The notes beneath the pieces were generated by a model. The model did not search any database. It had not been told where the DNA came from and saw only the letters and a list, made by a program, of their open reading frames with translations. A stretch of DNA of 12,417 nucleotides from an uncultured Clostridia bacterium (GTDB taxonomy: Bacteria; Bacillota; Clostridia; Oscillospirales; Acutalibacteraceae), in contig CALWKP010000054.1 in NCBI GenBank assembly GCA_944381295.1, forward strand, positions 1 to 12,417, written 5' to 3'. Each line of letters opens with the position of its first letter. The first letter of the stretch is position 1. The position numbers and the translations under genes are program-made. Positions 7,201-12,417 of the stretch are shown here, in pieces.

Positions 7201-7436
7201 CGGTAAGTGTCGTGCGCGATTTGAATTACGTGGATGCTTGGGCATTTGGTTCTGAGTGGTTGGCATGGCACCATGCAGGCGGAAAGTGTTGGGCTGGATT
7301 AGTGTATCGCCGCCTTGGAGAAGCAAAAATATTCTCTTATGGGAATTATACAGAGGCTGACCCGACAAATTCTCTGAGGAAACATAATACTTATGGATAT
7401 GAATATCCGGATTGTGCCAAGCAATTTGAAGCTTGA
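4203..7436 (+). CDS. Secreted modular cell-wall hydrolase: SH3b + Ig-like repeats + GH24 lysozyme
   Basis: The frame is open from an ATG at 4131, but that codon and the ATG at 4170 lack good ribosome sites. The ATG at 4203 has AAAGGA seven bases before it and begins a clean signal peptide (KMFRSLLGMAMAVLLMFPGVPVRA), giving 1077 residues. Residue numbers here count from 4131. Order: SH3b 52-112 and 130-190; Ig-like (Big_2-type) 215-313 and 344-444, nearly identical copies; Ig-like 460-546; SH3b 564-625; Big_2 635-710; another beta-sandwich 718-818. GH24 lysozyme follows from 830, with Glu843, Asp852 (nine residues apart, as in T4 lysozyme Glu11/Asp20) and Thr860. The fourth SH3b (about 960-1022) sits before the C-terminal lysozyme helix motif HHAGGKCWAGLVYRRLGEA. 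Ser/Gly linkers join the modules. Predicted role: muramidase action on peptidoglycan outside the cell, anchored by SH3b domains. Physiological role (autolysin or attack on competitors) is open. Confidence 0.9.
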   Translation: MGKMFRSLLGMAMAVLLMFPGVPVRAAQTAVTTDGLNLRSGPGSSYSVITVLSSGTQLTVLDASNKEWIKVRTSDGKEGYCSSEYLKLSSTSSASTTSTTSTTSLGTATVKESLNLRTGPGSSYSIVRVLSAGTQLSVLDKSNSAWTKVRTSDGKEGYCSSEYLNFSTTSSSSSGSSSSSGTSGSSSAQGTLTLDTRAYTMPPKGIYDFRASLTGNLKQSDLKVSSSRTGIATVQQVPGTDKYRVTAVSTGTCYIVAEIAGYHASIQINVVEGVTPFGDSQRSITVIGGDSTSSGSSGSSGSSSGSGSSSGSGGSSSAQGTLTLDTRAYTMPPKGIYYFRASLTGNLKQSDLKVSSSRTGIATVQQVPGTDKYRITAISPGTCYVVAEIAGYHASIQVNVVEGVTPFGDSQRSITVIGGDSSGSSSSGSGSGGGSSSIIALDKTSYTFSKAGDSFQLKASGVASGTTPTASSSNTSVATVSYVKNDGAGNYYYEVKAVGQGSATISVTAGSVTANMSVTVSGSSSGGTSSGSSSGSSSATRARVTTALNLRSGPGTNYSKLATLTTGTILTVLDTSNSEWTKVQTSGGTTGYVSTEYIQFLEDGDTGDSTGVVTLSHTSGTIPQGKTFYIKTTAALSGGVVWSSSNTSVATVSNGYIYAVSPGTATITASDTSGTHKAVCNVTVTAAEPVKTAYTSPNIASVGSAVELVAVTDDTRDSVRFVVNMNDGSTKTLDVSNYTSEVSTSSGLATNSTRVWRTTITFSKPGTYTVQVYSSQNGKMSSTGVTTTSFVVSSQSFTETTTEQRRVSDQMLTIMGKWEGYSAAVYPDTMAYGIPTIGYGQTYSAGAMFYNNITKTEAWSLLLNTVNNSYTSEVNKFIANNNLRVNQQQFDAMISFSHNVGTAYWNGTAAFDAKEIILNAAVPPTIPTGGSLPASLTSEATLYSSPSFDSMEQGELMKGLSVEVLVTDYSGGTNNGWYQIRTSAGVTGWVRSGYVRFASSVSVVRDLNYVDAWAFGSEWLAWHHAGGKCWAGLVYRRLGEAKIFSYGNYTEADPTNSLRKHNTYGYEYPDCAKQFEA
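4755..5075 (+). repeat. Tandem duplication, copy 1 (Ig-like module)
   Basis: A 107-codon unit starting SSSAQGTLTLDTRAYTMPPKG and ending SITVIGGDS. It recurs at 5145-5465, with about six amino-acid differences (for example IYDF/IYYF and STGTC/SPGTC), while many synonymous sites differ. The copies are separated by a Ser/Gly linker. Confidence 0.95.
5145..5465 (+). repeat. Tandem duplication, copy 2 (Ig-like module)
   Basis: Second copy of the 321-base unit at 4755-5075, in frame and of equal length. Protein identity is far higher than third-position identity, which points to an older duplication kept under protein-level constraint. Confidence 0.95.
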
Positions 7437-7465
7437 AACCTGATAGAAAGACGGACATAAACTAT

Positions 7466-7515
7466 AAAAAGGGATGCTGCAACAATCGTGATGATATGTT
7501 GCAGCATCCCTTTTT
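7466..7515. terminator. Bidirectional terminator between lysozyme and comM
   Basis: A perfect 19-base-pair stem (7466-7484 with 7497-7515) has an A5 run at the left foot and T5 at the right foot around a 12-base loop. It serves both convergent genes, and its right foot overlaps the stop codon of comM (7514-7516). Confidence 0.95.
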
Positions 7516-9046
7516 AAGAACGCTTGGACCAATATTTCCGGTCCAGGCTGTGATATTGAATTGTTTCGGCAATGTGCGACGCTTCGATTTGCGGACTGCT
7601 ATCAAGATCAGCGATGGTCCGTGCGACTTTTAGGACCCGACTGATCGCTCTGGCAGAGAGTCCAAGTTTATCAAAAGCATTGTGCAAAAGAGTATCTGCC
7701 GACGATGTCATCATGCAAACATCCTGCAAGATAGATTCTGGAATCCTTGCATTACAAGTAATAGAAGTTCCGGCATAACGCTTCTGCTGCAACTTCCGAG
7801 CTGCATTAACACGTTCTTTGATTTGAGCAGAACTTTCTTCTTTTTTGGAGGAAATAAGATCTTCATATTCCACAGGGGGAACTTCTACATGAAGGTCCAG
7901 TCGGTCGAGCATGGGACCTGAAATTTTGCCGAGATAACGGGAAACGGCAGCAGGCGAACAAGTGCAGGACTTGGTAGGATGTCCTAAAAAACCGCAAGGA
8001 CAAGGATTCATGGCAGCAACCAACATCAGGGAGCAAGGATAAGTGACTTTTCCTCTGGCACGGGAAATGGTCACAGTACCGTCTTCCAGAGGCTGACGGA
8101 GGACTTCCATGGCGGTACGGCTGAATTCAGGAAATTCATCAAGGAAAAGGACGCCGTTATGTGCCAGAGAGATTTCCCCGGGCTTCAAATCAAGTCCTCC
8201 GCCACAAAGCCCTGCCGGCGATACGGTGTGGTGAGGTGCACGGAATGGACGGGTGTGAATCAATGGAGAATCAGCAGGAAGGTCACCGCTGATAGAATAT
8301 AATTGAGTGGTCTGCACCATTTCTTCGAAAGTCATATCTGGCAGGATGGAAGGGAGCCGTTTGGCGAGCATACTTTTTCCGGAACCAGGAGGACCGATGA
8401 GGAGAAGATTGTGTCCACCACTGGCGGCGATTTCCATCGCACGTTTGGCTTCCTGTTGGCCTTTGACTTCAGAAAAATCAGGAAGACCAAAAGTAGATGG
8501 AGAGGAAGGAAAATAGGGAGGACAGACGGGAAGAAGGAATTTTCCAGTTAAGTGAGCGATCAGTTGCGATAATGAGGAAGCGGGGTATACCCGGATATCT
8601 CGCACAACGGAACCCTCCGCTGCGTTACCGGAAGGAATGAATAGATCTGTAAATCCAAGCCTTTTAGCTGCAAGGACCATAGGAAGGACGCCTTTGACTG
8701 GACGGATTTCTCCAGAAAGGGAAAGTTCTCCGAGAAAGGCGAAGGTTGCAGGTGGAGGGGAAAGTTGGCCGCTGGAAGCAAGGAGGGCGATTAAGATGGG
8801 AAGATCATAAAGAGGACTATCCTTTTTCTTATCAGCAGGGGCGAGATTGATGGTGATGTGGGAGAGAGGAACTTCAAATCCGGAATTTTTCAAGGCGGAG
8901 CGCACGCGATCCCGGGATTCTTTAACAGCCTGGCCAGGAAGTCCCACGATTTCAAAGGCGGGCATTCCACGGGAAAGGTCAGCTTCGACCTGAACGGAGA
9001 AAGCATCCATGCCGAAAAGGCCAAGACTGTAAACTCGAGAAACCAT
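7514..9046 (-). CDS. comM: YifB/ComM-family Mg-chelatase-like AAA+ ATPase
   Basis: A 510-residue protein of normal family length. Residues 1-165 form the N-terminal Lon-protease-like fold (MVSRVYSLGLFGMDAFSVQVEADLSRGMPAFEIVGLPG; DKKKDSPLYDLPI). The AAA+ module follows, with Walker A GPPGSGKS at 218-225, Walker B VLFLDE at 299-304, the NPCPCG motif at 347-352 with CTC at 361-363, and DRLDLH at 381-386. The C-terminal helical Mg_chelatase_C domain runs from about 405. In Gram-negative transformers ComM is a hexameric helicase that extends branch migration of incoming DNA; the role in Firmicutes is less defined. The frame extends upstream to 9208, but the ATG at 9046 fits family N-termini and has GGAGG eight bases before it. 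The promoter at 9089-9117 also rules out the longer form. Confidence 0.95.
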   Translation of the reverse strand: MVSRVYSLGLFGMDAFSVQVEADLSRGMPAFEIVGLPGQAVKESRDRVRSALKNSGFEVPLSHITINLAPADKKKDSPLYDLPILIALLASSGQLSPPPATFAFLGELSLSGEIRPVKGVLPMVLAAKRLGFTDLFIPSGNAAEGSVVRDIRVYPASSLSQLIAHLTGKFLLPVCPPYFPSSPSTFGLPDFSEVKGQQEAKRAMEIAASGGHNLLLIGPPGSGKSMLAKRLPSILPDMTFEEMVQTTQLYSISGDLPADSPLIHTRPFRAPHHTVSPAGLCGGGLDLKPGEISLAHNGVLFLDEFPEFSRTAMEVLRQPLEDGTVTISRARGKVTYPCSLMLVAAMNPCPCGFLGHPTKSCTCSPAAVSRYLGKISGPMLDRLDLHVEVPPVEYEDLISSKKEESSAQIKERVNAARKLQQKRYAGTSITCNARIPESILQDVCMMTSSADTLLHNAFDKLGLSARAISRVLKVARTIADLDSSPQIEASHIAETIQYHSLDRKYWSKRS

Positions 9047-9088
9047 AGAAAGGACCTCCGAAGCGAAAATAATACCGAGAATATCAAT

Positions 9089-9117
9089 ATTATACAACTT
9101 ATGGGGGGTAAGCGCAA
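9089..9117 (-). promoter_or_regulatory. Promoter of comM
   Basis: On the minus strand TTGCGC (9112-9117) is followed after 17 bases by a perfect TATAAT (9089-9094). The predicted start near 9082 gives a leader of about 36 bases containing the GGAGG site. Confidence 0.7.
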
Positions 9118-9189
9118 TTAATAATATACAAAAAGCAGCAAGATATTGTACGGTGTCGGCAGTTTTTTTGCAATTTTCATAAATTTCTG

Positions 9190-9218
9190 TTGACTTCCTA
9201 CCATTCATCGGTTATGAT
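9190..9218 (+). promoter_or_regulatory. Promoter of the sigma-H-family gene
   Basis: TTGACT (9190-9195), a 17-base spacer and TATGAT (9213-9218) give a predicted start near 9225. This leaves almost no leader before the first in-frame ATGs (9221, 9242). Confidence 0.75.
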
Positions 9219-9241
9219 GGATGTGTAATGAATGCGGCGCC

Positions 9242-9859
9242 ATGGAGTGTAGAGAGATTTTGGGTATCGATTTAGCAAATTTTACGGATTTGGAATTGGC
9301 TCAGCGGGTCCGGGAGAAGGATGCGGATGCTTTTCTGGAGTTGACCCGCAGGTATTTAGGGCTGATCCGTGCAAAGGCAGCCCCTTTCCATATTTCAGCG
9401 ATGGATGCGGATGATTTGTGCCAAGAGGGCCTTATGGGCCTGTTGAGCGCAGCGCTTACTTATCAGCAAGGCAAAATGGCAAGCTTCAGGACATATGCAG
9501 GAGTCTGCATAGCAAATTGTATCATTACTGCTTACCGAACAGCGGCGAGCAAAAAGAATTTACCACTGAATGATTTTATTTCGTTGAGTGGCGATAATGC
9601 GGAGTTACGTTTTATTTCAGAAAACAACTCCGACCCGGAATCCCTGTTGATCGATCAGGAGAACCTGCGGCTTGCAAAAAGCAGGATCGAACAGACTTTG
9701 TCTAAAATGGAACGTCAAGTTTTGTCATTATATCTAGGAGGATGCAGTTATCGGGAAATTGGGCAGACGCTCGGAATAACAGAAAAAGCAGTCGATAATG
9801 CAATACAAAGGATACGGCGAAAATTGAAGGATCATTTTAGGTCAAATAATATGCCCTGA
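9242..9859 (+). CDS. Sigma-70 family RNA polymerase sigma factor, sigma-H-like
   Basis: A sigma factor of the sigma-H (Spo0H) type. Region 2 is clear: DADDLCQEGLMGLLSAALTYQQGKMASFRTYAGVCIANCIITAYRTA, closely following the B. subtilis SigH pattern (DIVQEGMIGLYKAIRDF, SFKAFAELCITRQIITA). Region 4 has a helix-turn-helix at CSYREIGQTLGITEKAVDNAIQRIRRKL. SigH drives early sporulation and competence genes in Bacillus; paralogues are common in Clostridia and I cannot say this is the true orthologue. The start is uncertain. An in-frame ATG at 9221 would lie at or before the predicted transcription start (about 9225), so I prefer 9242 (205 residues), although neither has a Shine-Dalgarno site. It is divergent from comM. 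The 3' end overlaps a tRNA-like element, and a zinc-ribbon gene follows with no promoter seen between. Confidence 0.9.
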   Translation: MECREILGIDLANFTDLELAQRVREKDADAFLELTRRYLGLIRAKAAPFHISAMDADDLCQEGLMGLLSAALTYQQGKMASFRTYAGVCIANCIITAYRTAASKKNLPLNDFISLSGDNAELRFISENNSDPESLLIDQENLRLAKSRIEQTLSKMERQVLSLYLGGCSYREIGQTLGITEKAVDNAIQRIRRKLKDHFRSNNMP

Positions 9860-9920
9860 TAGCTTAGGTTAAGTAGAGCGTTGTGACACAAAGGCGGCGG
9901 TGCGAATCCGTCTACGGGCA
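9853..9920 (+). ncRNA. tRNA-like element with shortened anticodon arm
   Basis: The segment aligns to a tRNA cloverleaf. The acceptor strand GCCCTGA (9853-9859) pairs with TACGGGC (9913-9919), five of seven positions (T/C and G/A mismatches), with discriminator A at 9920 and no encoded CCA. T8 and A9 are present. D-stem GCTT/GAGC (9862-9865, 9876-9879) encloses a loop with A14, G15 and A21. G26 is followed by an anticodon arm of only 11 bases (TTGTGACACAA, 9881-9891) instead of 17, so there is no normal anticodon loop. The variable loop AGGC ends in C48, which matches G15. T-stem GGCGG/CCGTC (9896-9900, 9908-9912) holds T-loop TGCGAAT, where the usual T55 is G. G19 (9873) can meet C56 (9903). 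It begins inside the sigma gene's last codons. It could be a decayed tRNA or a processing or regulatory element in the mRNA. Confidence 0.55.
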
Positions 9921-9951
9921 AATATCTTTATTTCAAAGCGAGGTAAATCAA

Positions 9952-10227
9952 ATGTACGAAGACAAGACTCTCATCTGTAAGGAATGTGGCGCTGAATTTG
10001 TATTCACTGCCGGCGAGCAGGAGTTCTATGCATCCAAAGGCTTCGTGAACGAACCACAGCGTTGCAAGGCCTGCCGTGACGCACGCAAGAATGCGGCGAA
10101 GCCGGAACGTGAGATGTATACTGCGGTTTGTGCGGCATGCGGCAAAGAGGCGAAAGTACCGTTCAAGCCCCGTGAGGATCGTCCGGTATATTGCAGCGAA
10201 TGCTTTGCAAAGATGAGAGAAGAATAA
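9952..10227 (+). CDS. Small double zinc-ribbon protein
   Basis: A 91-residue protein with two CxxC...CxxC zinc ribbons: Cys9/Cys12 with Cys38/Cys41, and Cys60/Cys63 with Cys81/Cys84. The first half (LICKECGAEFVFTAGEQEFYASKGFVNEPQRCKACR) matches the small 'probable zinc-ribbon' family found as short stand-alone proteins in Firmicutes; the role is unknown, with nucleic-acid or protein binding as possibilities. The frame runs upstream to a GTG at 9883, but that would translate the tRNA-like element. The ATG at 9952 has GAGG eight bases before it. No promoter is visible after the sigma gene, so it is probably co-transcribed with it through the tRNA-like element; the terminator is at 10267. Confidence 0.88.
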   Translation: MYEDKTLICKECGAEFVFTAGEQEFYASKGFVNEPQRCKACRDARKNAAKPEREMYTAVCAACGKEAKVPFKPREDRPVYCSECFAKMREE

Positions 10228-10266
10228 GTTTTTATAGATTGTTCCTATGGAATCCTTATTCGGACA

Positions 10267-10304
10267 AAACGCCTTGGGGAGAAATCCCCAAGGCGTTTAA
10301 TTTT
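10267..10304 (+). terminator. Terminator after the zinc-ribbon gene
   Basis: AAACGCCTTGGGG (10267-10279) pairs perfectly with CCCCAAGGCGTTT (10285+1 to 10297 side) around the loop AGAAAT, followed by AATTTT. The A-rich left foot suggests it could also work in reverse. Confidence 0.92.
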
Positions 10305-10324
10305 GTGGAAACGTGGGAAACTAC

Positions 10325-10353
10325 TTGCAAAGAACCGGAGTGGGTATTATAAT
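10325..10353 (+). promoter_or_regulatory. Promoter of the DUF1858 gene
   Basis: TTGCAA (10325-10330), a 17-base spacer and a perfect TATAAT (10348-10353). The predicted start near 10360 leaves a leader of about 36 bases containing GGAGG. Confidence 0.85.
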
Positions 10354-10395
10354 AAAACCAACGATGAAATTTATTGATATTGGAGGATGAAATCA

Positions 10396-10599
10396 ATGGC
10401 GTCAGTAACAAAAGATACCATTATCGGAGATATTTTGGATATGGATAACAGTACCGCGCCGTACTTTTTAGAGATGGGGATGCATTGTTTAGGATGTCCG
10501 TCGTCTCGCGGCGAGACTTTGGAGCAGGCATGCCTGGTGCATGGGGTCAGCGTGGACGAGCTGGTGAAAAAGCTGAACGAGCATATGGCAGGAAAATAA
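10396..10599 (+). CDS. Stand-alone DUF1858 protein
   Basis: A 67-residue protein that is entirely one DUF1858 domain: TIIGDILDMDNSTAPYFLEMGMHCLGCPSSRGETLEQACLVHGVSVDELVKKLNEHM. The CLGCPSSRGETLEQAC segment, with its CxxC and distal Cys, is the domain hallmark. DUF1858 also occurs fused to redox and metal-binding partners, so a redox or cluster-related role is plausible but unproven. An ATG at 10387 directly abuts GGAGG (10382-10386), leaving no spacer. The ATG at 10396, nine bases after the site, is therefore the better start. The gene has its own near-consensus promoter and a strong terminator, so it is expressed as a single small unit. Confidence 0.9.
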   Translation: MASVTKDTIIGDILDMDNSTAPYFLEMGMHCLGCPSSRGETLEQACLVHGVSVDELVKKLNEHMAGK

Positions 10600-10618
10600 C
10601 CGGCTGATAAAATCGCGA

Positions 10619-10655
10619 AAAGCCGCCTGGCAAGGGGATTTTGCCGGGCGGCTTT
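10619..10655 (+). terminator. Terminator after the DUF1858 gene
   Basis: A 15-base-pair stem (10619-10633 with 10641-10655, one U-G pair) encloses a 7-base loop and ends in TTT, then C. The stem is very GC-rich, the T tract short; with no clear promoter before trmK, partial read-through is possible. Confidence 0.8.
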
Positions 10656-10700
10656 CAATATGGCGGAAAAAGGGGCCTGCGCCCGGAATGTGAGGGAATC

Positions 10701-11411
10701 ATGAACCGACCAATGTTTCGGCTTGACCCGCGCCTGGAACTCTGTGCGTCGTTTGTGCGCGAAGGATGCAGGCTGGCGGATATCGGGACAGATCATGCAT
10801 ATCTGCCCGTATGGCTGTTAAAAAAAGAAAAAATTTCGTATGCCATTGCGGCGGATATTCATTTGGGGCCGCTGCGCCGTGCAGAAAAGAACATACGGAA
10901 ATATCATGTAGAAGAAAAAGTGTCGATACGGCTTTCCGATGGATTGGAAACAGTGTTTCCCATAGAAGTGGATGATATTGTGATCGCGGGCATGGGAGGC
11001 GAGACAATTGCAAAAATTATAGCGGAGGCGCCCTGGCTGAAAGATGAAAAGAAGCATTTGATCCTTCAGCCAATGACATCGGCAGAAGATTTGCGGCGGT
11101 ATCTGAAAGAGAACGGCTTTAGCGTACAAGAAGAAAGAGCGGCTTGTGATAGCGGTCATTGTTATACAGCTATGCTGGCCTGGTATGATCCGAAAAATCT
11201 GCCGCAGGGAAAGCTGTACGAATATGCAGGTTTGTTGGATGGTTCGACACCAGCGGGACGGGAGTACCTGTTAAAATGTGCGGAACGCCTGCAAAAGAAA
11301 GCGGATGGCTTGGAGCAGGCAGGGAACCAGGATAAGTCAAAAGAATATGGAACTTTAGCAAAGGCATTGAGAGAGCTTGCCGAAACAGAAGGAGGTTTGA
11401 CAGAACCATGA
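10701..11411 (+). CDS. trmK: tRNA (adenine(22)-N1)-methyltransferase
   Basis: A 236-residue SAM-dependent class I methyltransferase of the TrmK (YqfN) family, which makes m1A at position 22 in the D-loop of certain tRNAs. Motif I is CRLADIGTDHAYLPVWL (23-39). The family-specific DIVIAGMGGETIAKII (92-107) and LILQPMTSAEDLRRYL (120-135) follow. The C-terminal third is a coiled-coil-like helical region (EYLLKCAERLQKKADGLEQ), as in TrmK structures. The frame extends to a TTG at 10641, but this lies in the preceding terminator. The ATG at 10701 has GAGGG five bases before it and fits family N-termini. The next gene overlaps by ATGA, the classic trmK-yqfO arrangement of Firmicutes. Confidence 0.95.
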   Translation: MNRPMFRLDPRLELCASFVREGCRLADIGTDHAYLPVWLLKKEKISYAIAADIHLGPLRRAEKNIRKYHVEEKVSIRLSDGLETVFPIEVDDIVIAGMGGETIAKIIAEAPWLKDEKKHLILQPMTSAEDLRRYLKENGFSVQEERAACDSGHCYTAMLAWYDPKNLPQGKLYEYAGLLDGSTPAGREYLLKCAERLQKKADGLEQAGNQDKSKEYGTLAKALRELAETEGGLTEP

Positions 11412-12178
11412 GAAAGGTTGGGGAAATTTATTCCTATCTTGACGGATTTGCACCGTTTCATACGGCAATGGATTTTGATAATGCAGGCCTTTTGGTAGGC
11501 GATGCATCTATGGATGTAAATTCGGTGATCGTGTCTTTGGATATTACTCCGGAAGTTGTAAAAGAAGCCGCAGAAGCAGGTTGTGAGTTGATTATAAGCC
11601 ATCATCCGGTGATCTTTCAGCCGTTAAAGCGTTTGAGCAGCCAATCAGTTCCCTATCTATTGGTGAAAAACGGGATTTCGGCAATTTGCGCACACACAAA
11701 CCTTGATCTTGCGCAGGGTGGAGTGAATACCTGTCTTGCGGCAAGGCTTGGCCTGAAGAATATTCGGGGGCTGAAAGAAAACGGTGAAACCGGACTTTCA
11801 GAAGGGTTGGTTGGAGATCTACCGGAATCGATGTCCCCGGAAAGGTTTGCATCGATGGTGAAAGATTCTTTAGGCTGCGGCGGACTGAAATATGTCCCAG
11901 GAAAAACTCAGATAAACACAGTAGCGTTGTGTGGGGGAGCGGGCTCCTGCCTGCTATTTGATGCTGCTTCGGCCGGAGCGGACGCTCTGGTATCGGCAGA
12001 TTCCAAACATCACGAGCTGTTGGCAGCGAAAGAGATCGGGGTCACTTTTGTAGATGCAGGTCATTTTTGTACGGAAGATGTGGTGATAGAACCGTTGACA
12101 GAGAAATTACGCGAAGAATTTCCGGACATATCCTTCCAGAAATCAGTGCGTATGAGTGACCCGGCAAAATATTTGTAA
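11408..12178 (+). CDS. Nif3-family dinuclear metal centre protein (YqfO/YbgI type)
   Basis: A 256-residue member of the Nif3/YbgI family, which forms hexameric toroids with two metal ions per subunit; the biochemical role is unsettled, despite the old label 'GTP cyclohydrolase I type 2'. The metal ligands are recognisable: His65-His66 (IISHHPVIF), Asp100 in CAHTNLDLAQGGVN, and His219/Glu223 (DAGHFCTED). The length matches E. coli YbgI (about 247); it lacks the inserted domain that enlarges B. subtilis YqfO to about 370 residues. The start overlaps the trmK stop (ATGA), and AAGGAGG lies 12 bases upstream, so the two are translationally coupled. rqcH follows after 28 bases. Confidence 0.95.
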   Translation: MRKVGEIYSYLDGFAPFHTAMDFDNAGLLVGDASMDVNSVIVSLDITPEVVKEAAEAGCELIISHHPVIFQPLKRLSSQSVPYLLVKNGISAICAHTNLDLAQGGVNTCLAARLGLKNIRGLKENGETGLSEGLVGDLPESMSPERFASMVKDSLGCGGLKYVPGKTQINTVALCGGAGSCLLFDAASAGADALVSADSKHHELLAAKEIGVTFVDAGHFCTEDVVIEPLTEKLREEFPDISFQKSVRMSDPAKYL

Positions 12179-12206
12179 TGGGAATGACGAGAGTAGGAGA
12201 GAACAT

Positions 12207-12417
12207 ATGGCGTTAGACGGAGCCTTTTTACGGCATATTAAAAAAGAAATAGAATCGCGGGCCCTGGGCGCCAGAGTAGATAAGATCTACCAGCCGAACC
12301 GTGAAGAAATGGTACTGCTTTTGAGGACCAGGACAGATTTGTTGAAGCTGTTGCTGTCGGCAAGGGCAAACAGCGCGCGGATTCATTTCACGCGCTTTGT
12401 GCCGGAAAACCCCAAAC
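12207..12417 (+). CDS. rqcH: RqcH / NFACT-family (FbpA-like) protein, N-terminal part
   Basis: The first 70 residues of an NFACT protein; the rest lies beyond the right edge. MALDGAFLRHIKKEIESRALGARVDKIYQPNREEMVLLLRTR, then LLLSARANSARIHFT, is the typical start of the NFACT-N domain. In B. subtilis RqcH binds stalled 50S subunits and recruits tRNA-Ala to add alanine tails to incomplete chains; the family was formerly annotated as fibronectin-binding proteins. AGGAGAG sits six bases before the ATG. It follows the Nif3 gene by 28 bases without a terminator, so it is in the trmK operon. Confidence 0.93.
   Translation, partial: MALDGAFLRHIKKEIESRALGARVDKIYQPNREEMVLLLRTRTDLLKLLLSARANSARIHFTRFVPENPK

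Noticed and set aside
9146..9154. TTGTACGGT shared with the palindrome at 3966
   Set aside because: Only nine bases match, the second half-site is missing, and its position does not suit the nearby promoters.
9047..9208. 54-codon upstream extension of comM with a hydrophobic stretch
   Set aside because: The family starts at the downstream ATG, which has GGAGG; the comM promoter lies inside the extension, so it would not be fully transcribed.
9883..9951. GTG-initiated extension of the zinc-ribbon protein
   Set aside because: It would translate the tRNA-like element; ATG 9952 has a well-placed GAGG.
10641..10700. TTG-initiated extension of trmK
   Set aside because: The codon sits in the right arm of the preceding terminator, whereas ATG 10701 has a ribosome site and the family N-terminus.

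Overview
The window looks like a chromosomal segment of a low-to-moderate GC Firmicute of the class Clostridia, probably a gut anaerobe. This rests on strong Shine-Dalgarno sites (AGGAGG type), many compact intrinsic terminators, a sigma-H family factor, a stand-alone DUF1858 protein, and the order trmK - Nif3/YqfO - rqcH. I cannot name a genus. The first 4 kb is visibly more AT-rich than the rest.

Layout. 1-620 (minus) is the N-terminal part of a GH42 beta-galactosidase whose 3' end lies beyond the left edge. It is divergent from an AraC-family regulator (791-1594), which is followed by pyroglutamyl-peptidase pcp (1656-2276). An orphan P-loop protein with its own promoter and terminator follows (2453-3040). 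A PNPOx-like flavin-fold protein lies on the minus strand (3201-3593), with an operator-like inverted repeat around its promoter. Positions 3594-4202 hold no convincing protein gene. They contain several hairpins, a candidate structured transcript ending in an intrinsic terminator, and a sigma-A-type promoter for the next gene. 4203-7436 encodes a large secreted modular cell-wall hydrolase: SH3b and Ig-like repeats joined by Ser/Gly linkers, then a GH24 lysozyme domain that appears to be interrupted by an SH3b domain. A bidirectional terminator separates it from the convergent comM/yifB gene (9046-7514, minus). comM is divergent from a sigma-H-family sigma factor (9242-9859).

Overlapping the end of the sigma gene is a tRNA-like cloverleaf (9853-9920) that keeps most tRNA hallmarks but has a shortened anticodon arm. 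It is followed by a double zinc-ribbon protein and a terminator. A stand-alone DUF1858 protein with its own promoter and terminator comes next. The window closes with a housekeeping operon: trmK (tRNA m1A22 methyltransferase), a Nif3-family dinuclear-metal protein (overlapping by ATGA), and the start of rqcH (ribosome quality control).

The most interesting items are the tRNA-like element between the sigma factor and the zinc-ribbon gene, the apparently split GH24 domain, the terminator-bounded non-coding stretch upstream of the lysozyme, and the orphan P-loop protein. No CRISPR array, insertion sequence or recognised phage/defence module was seen.
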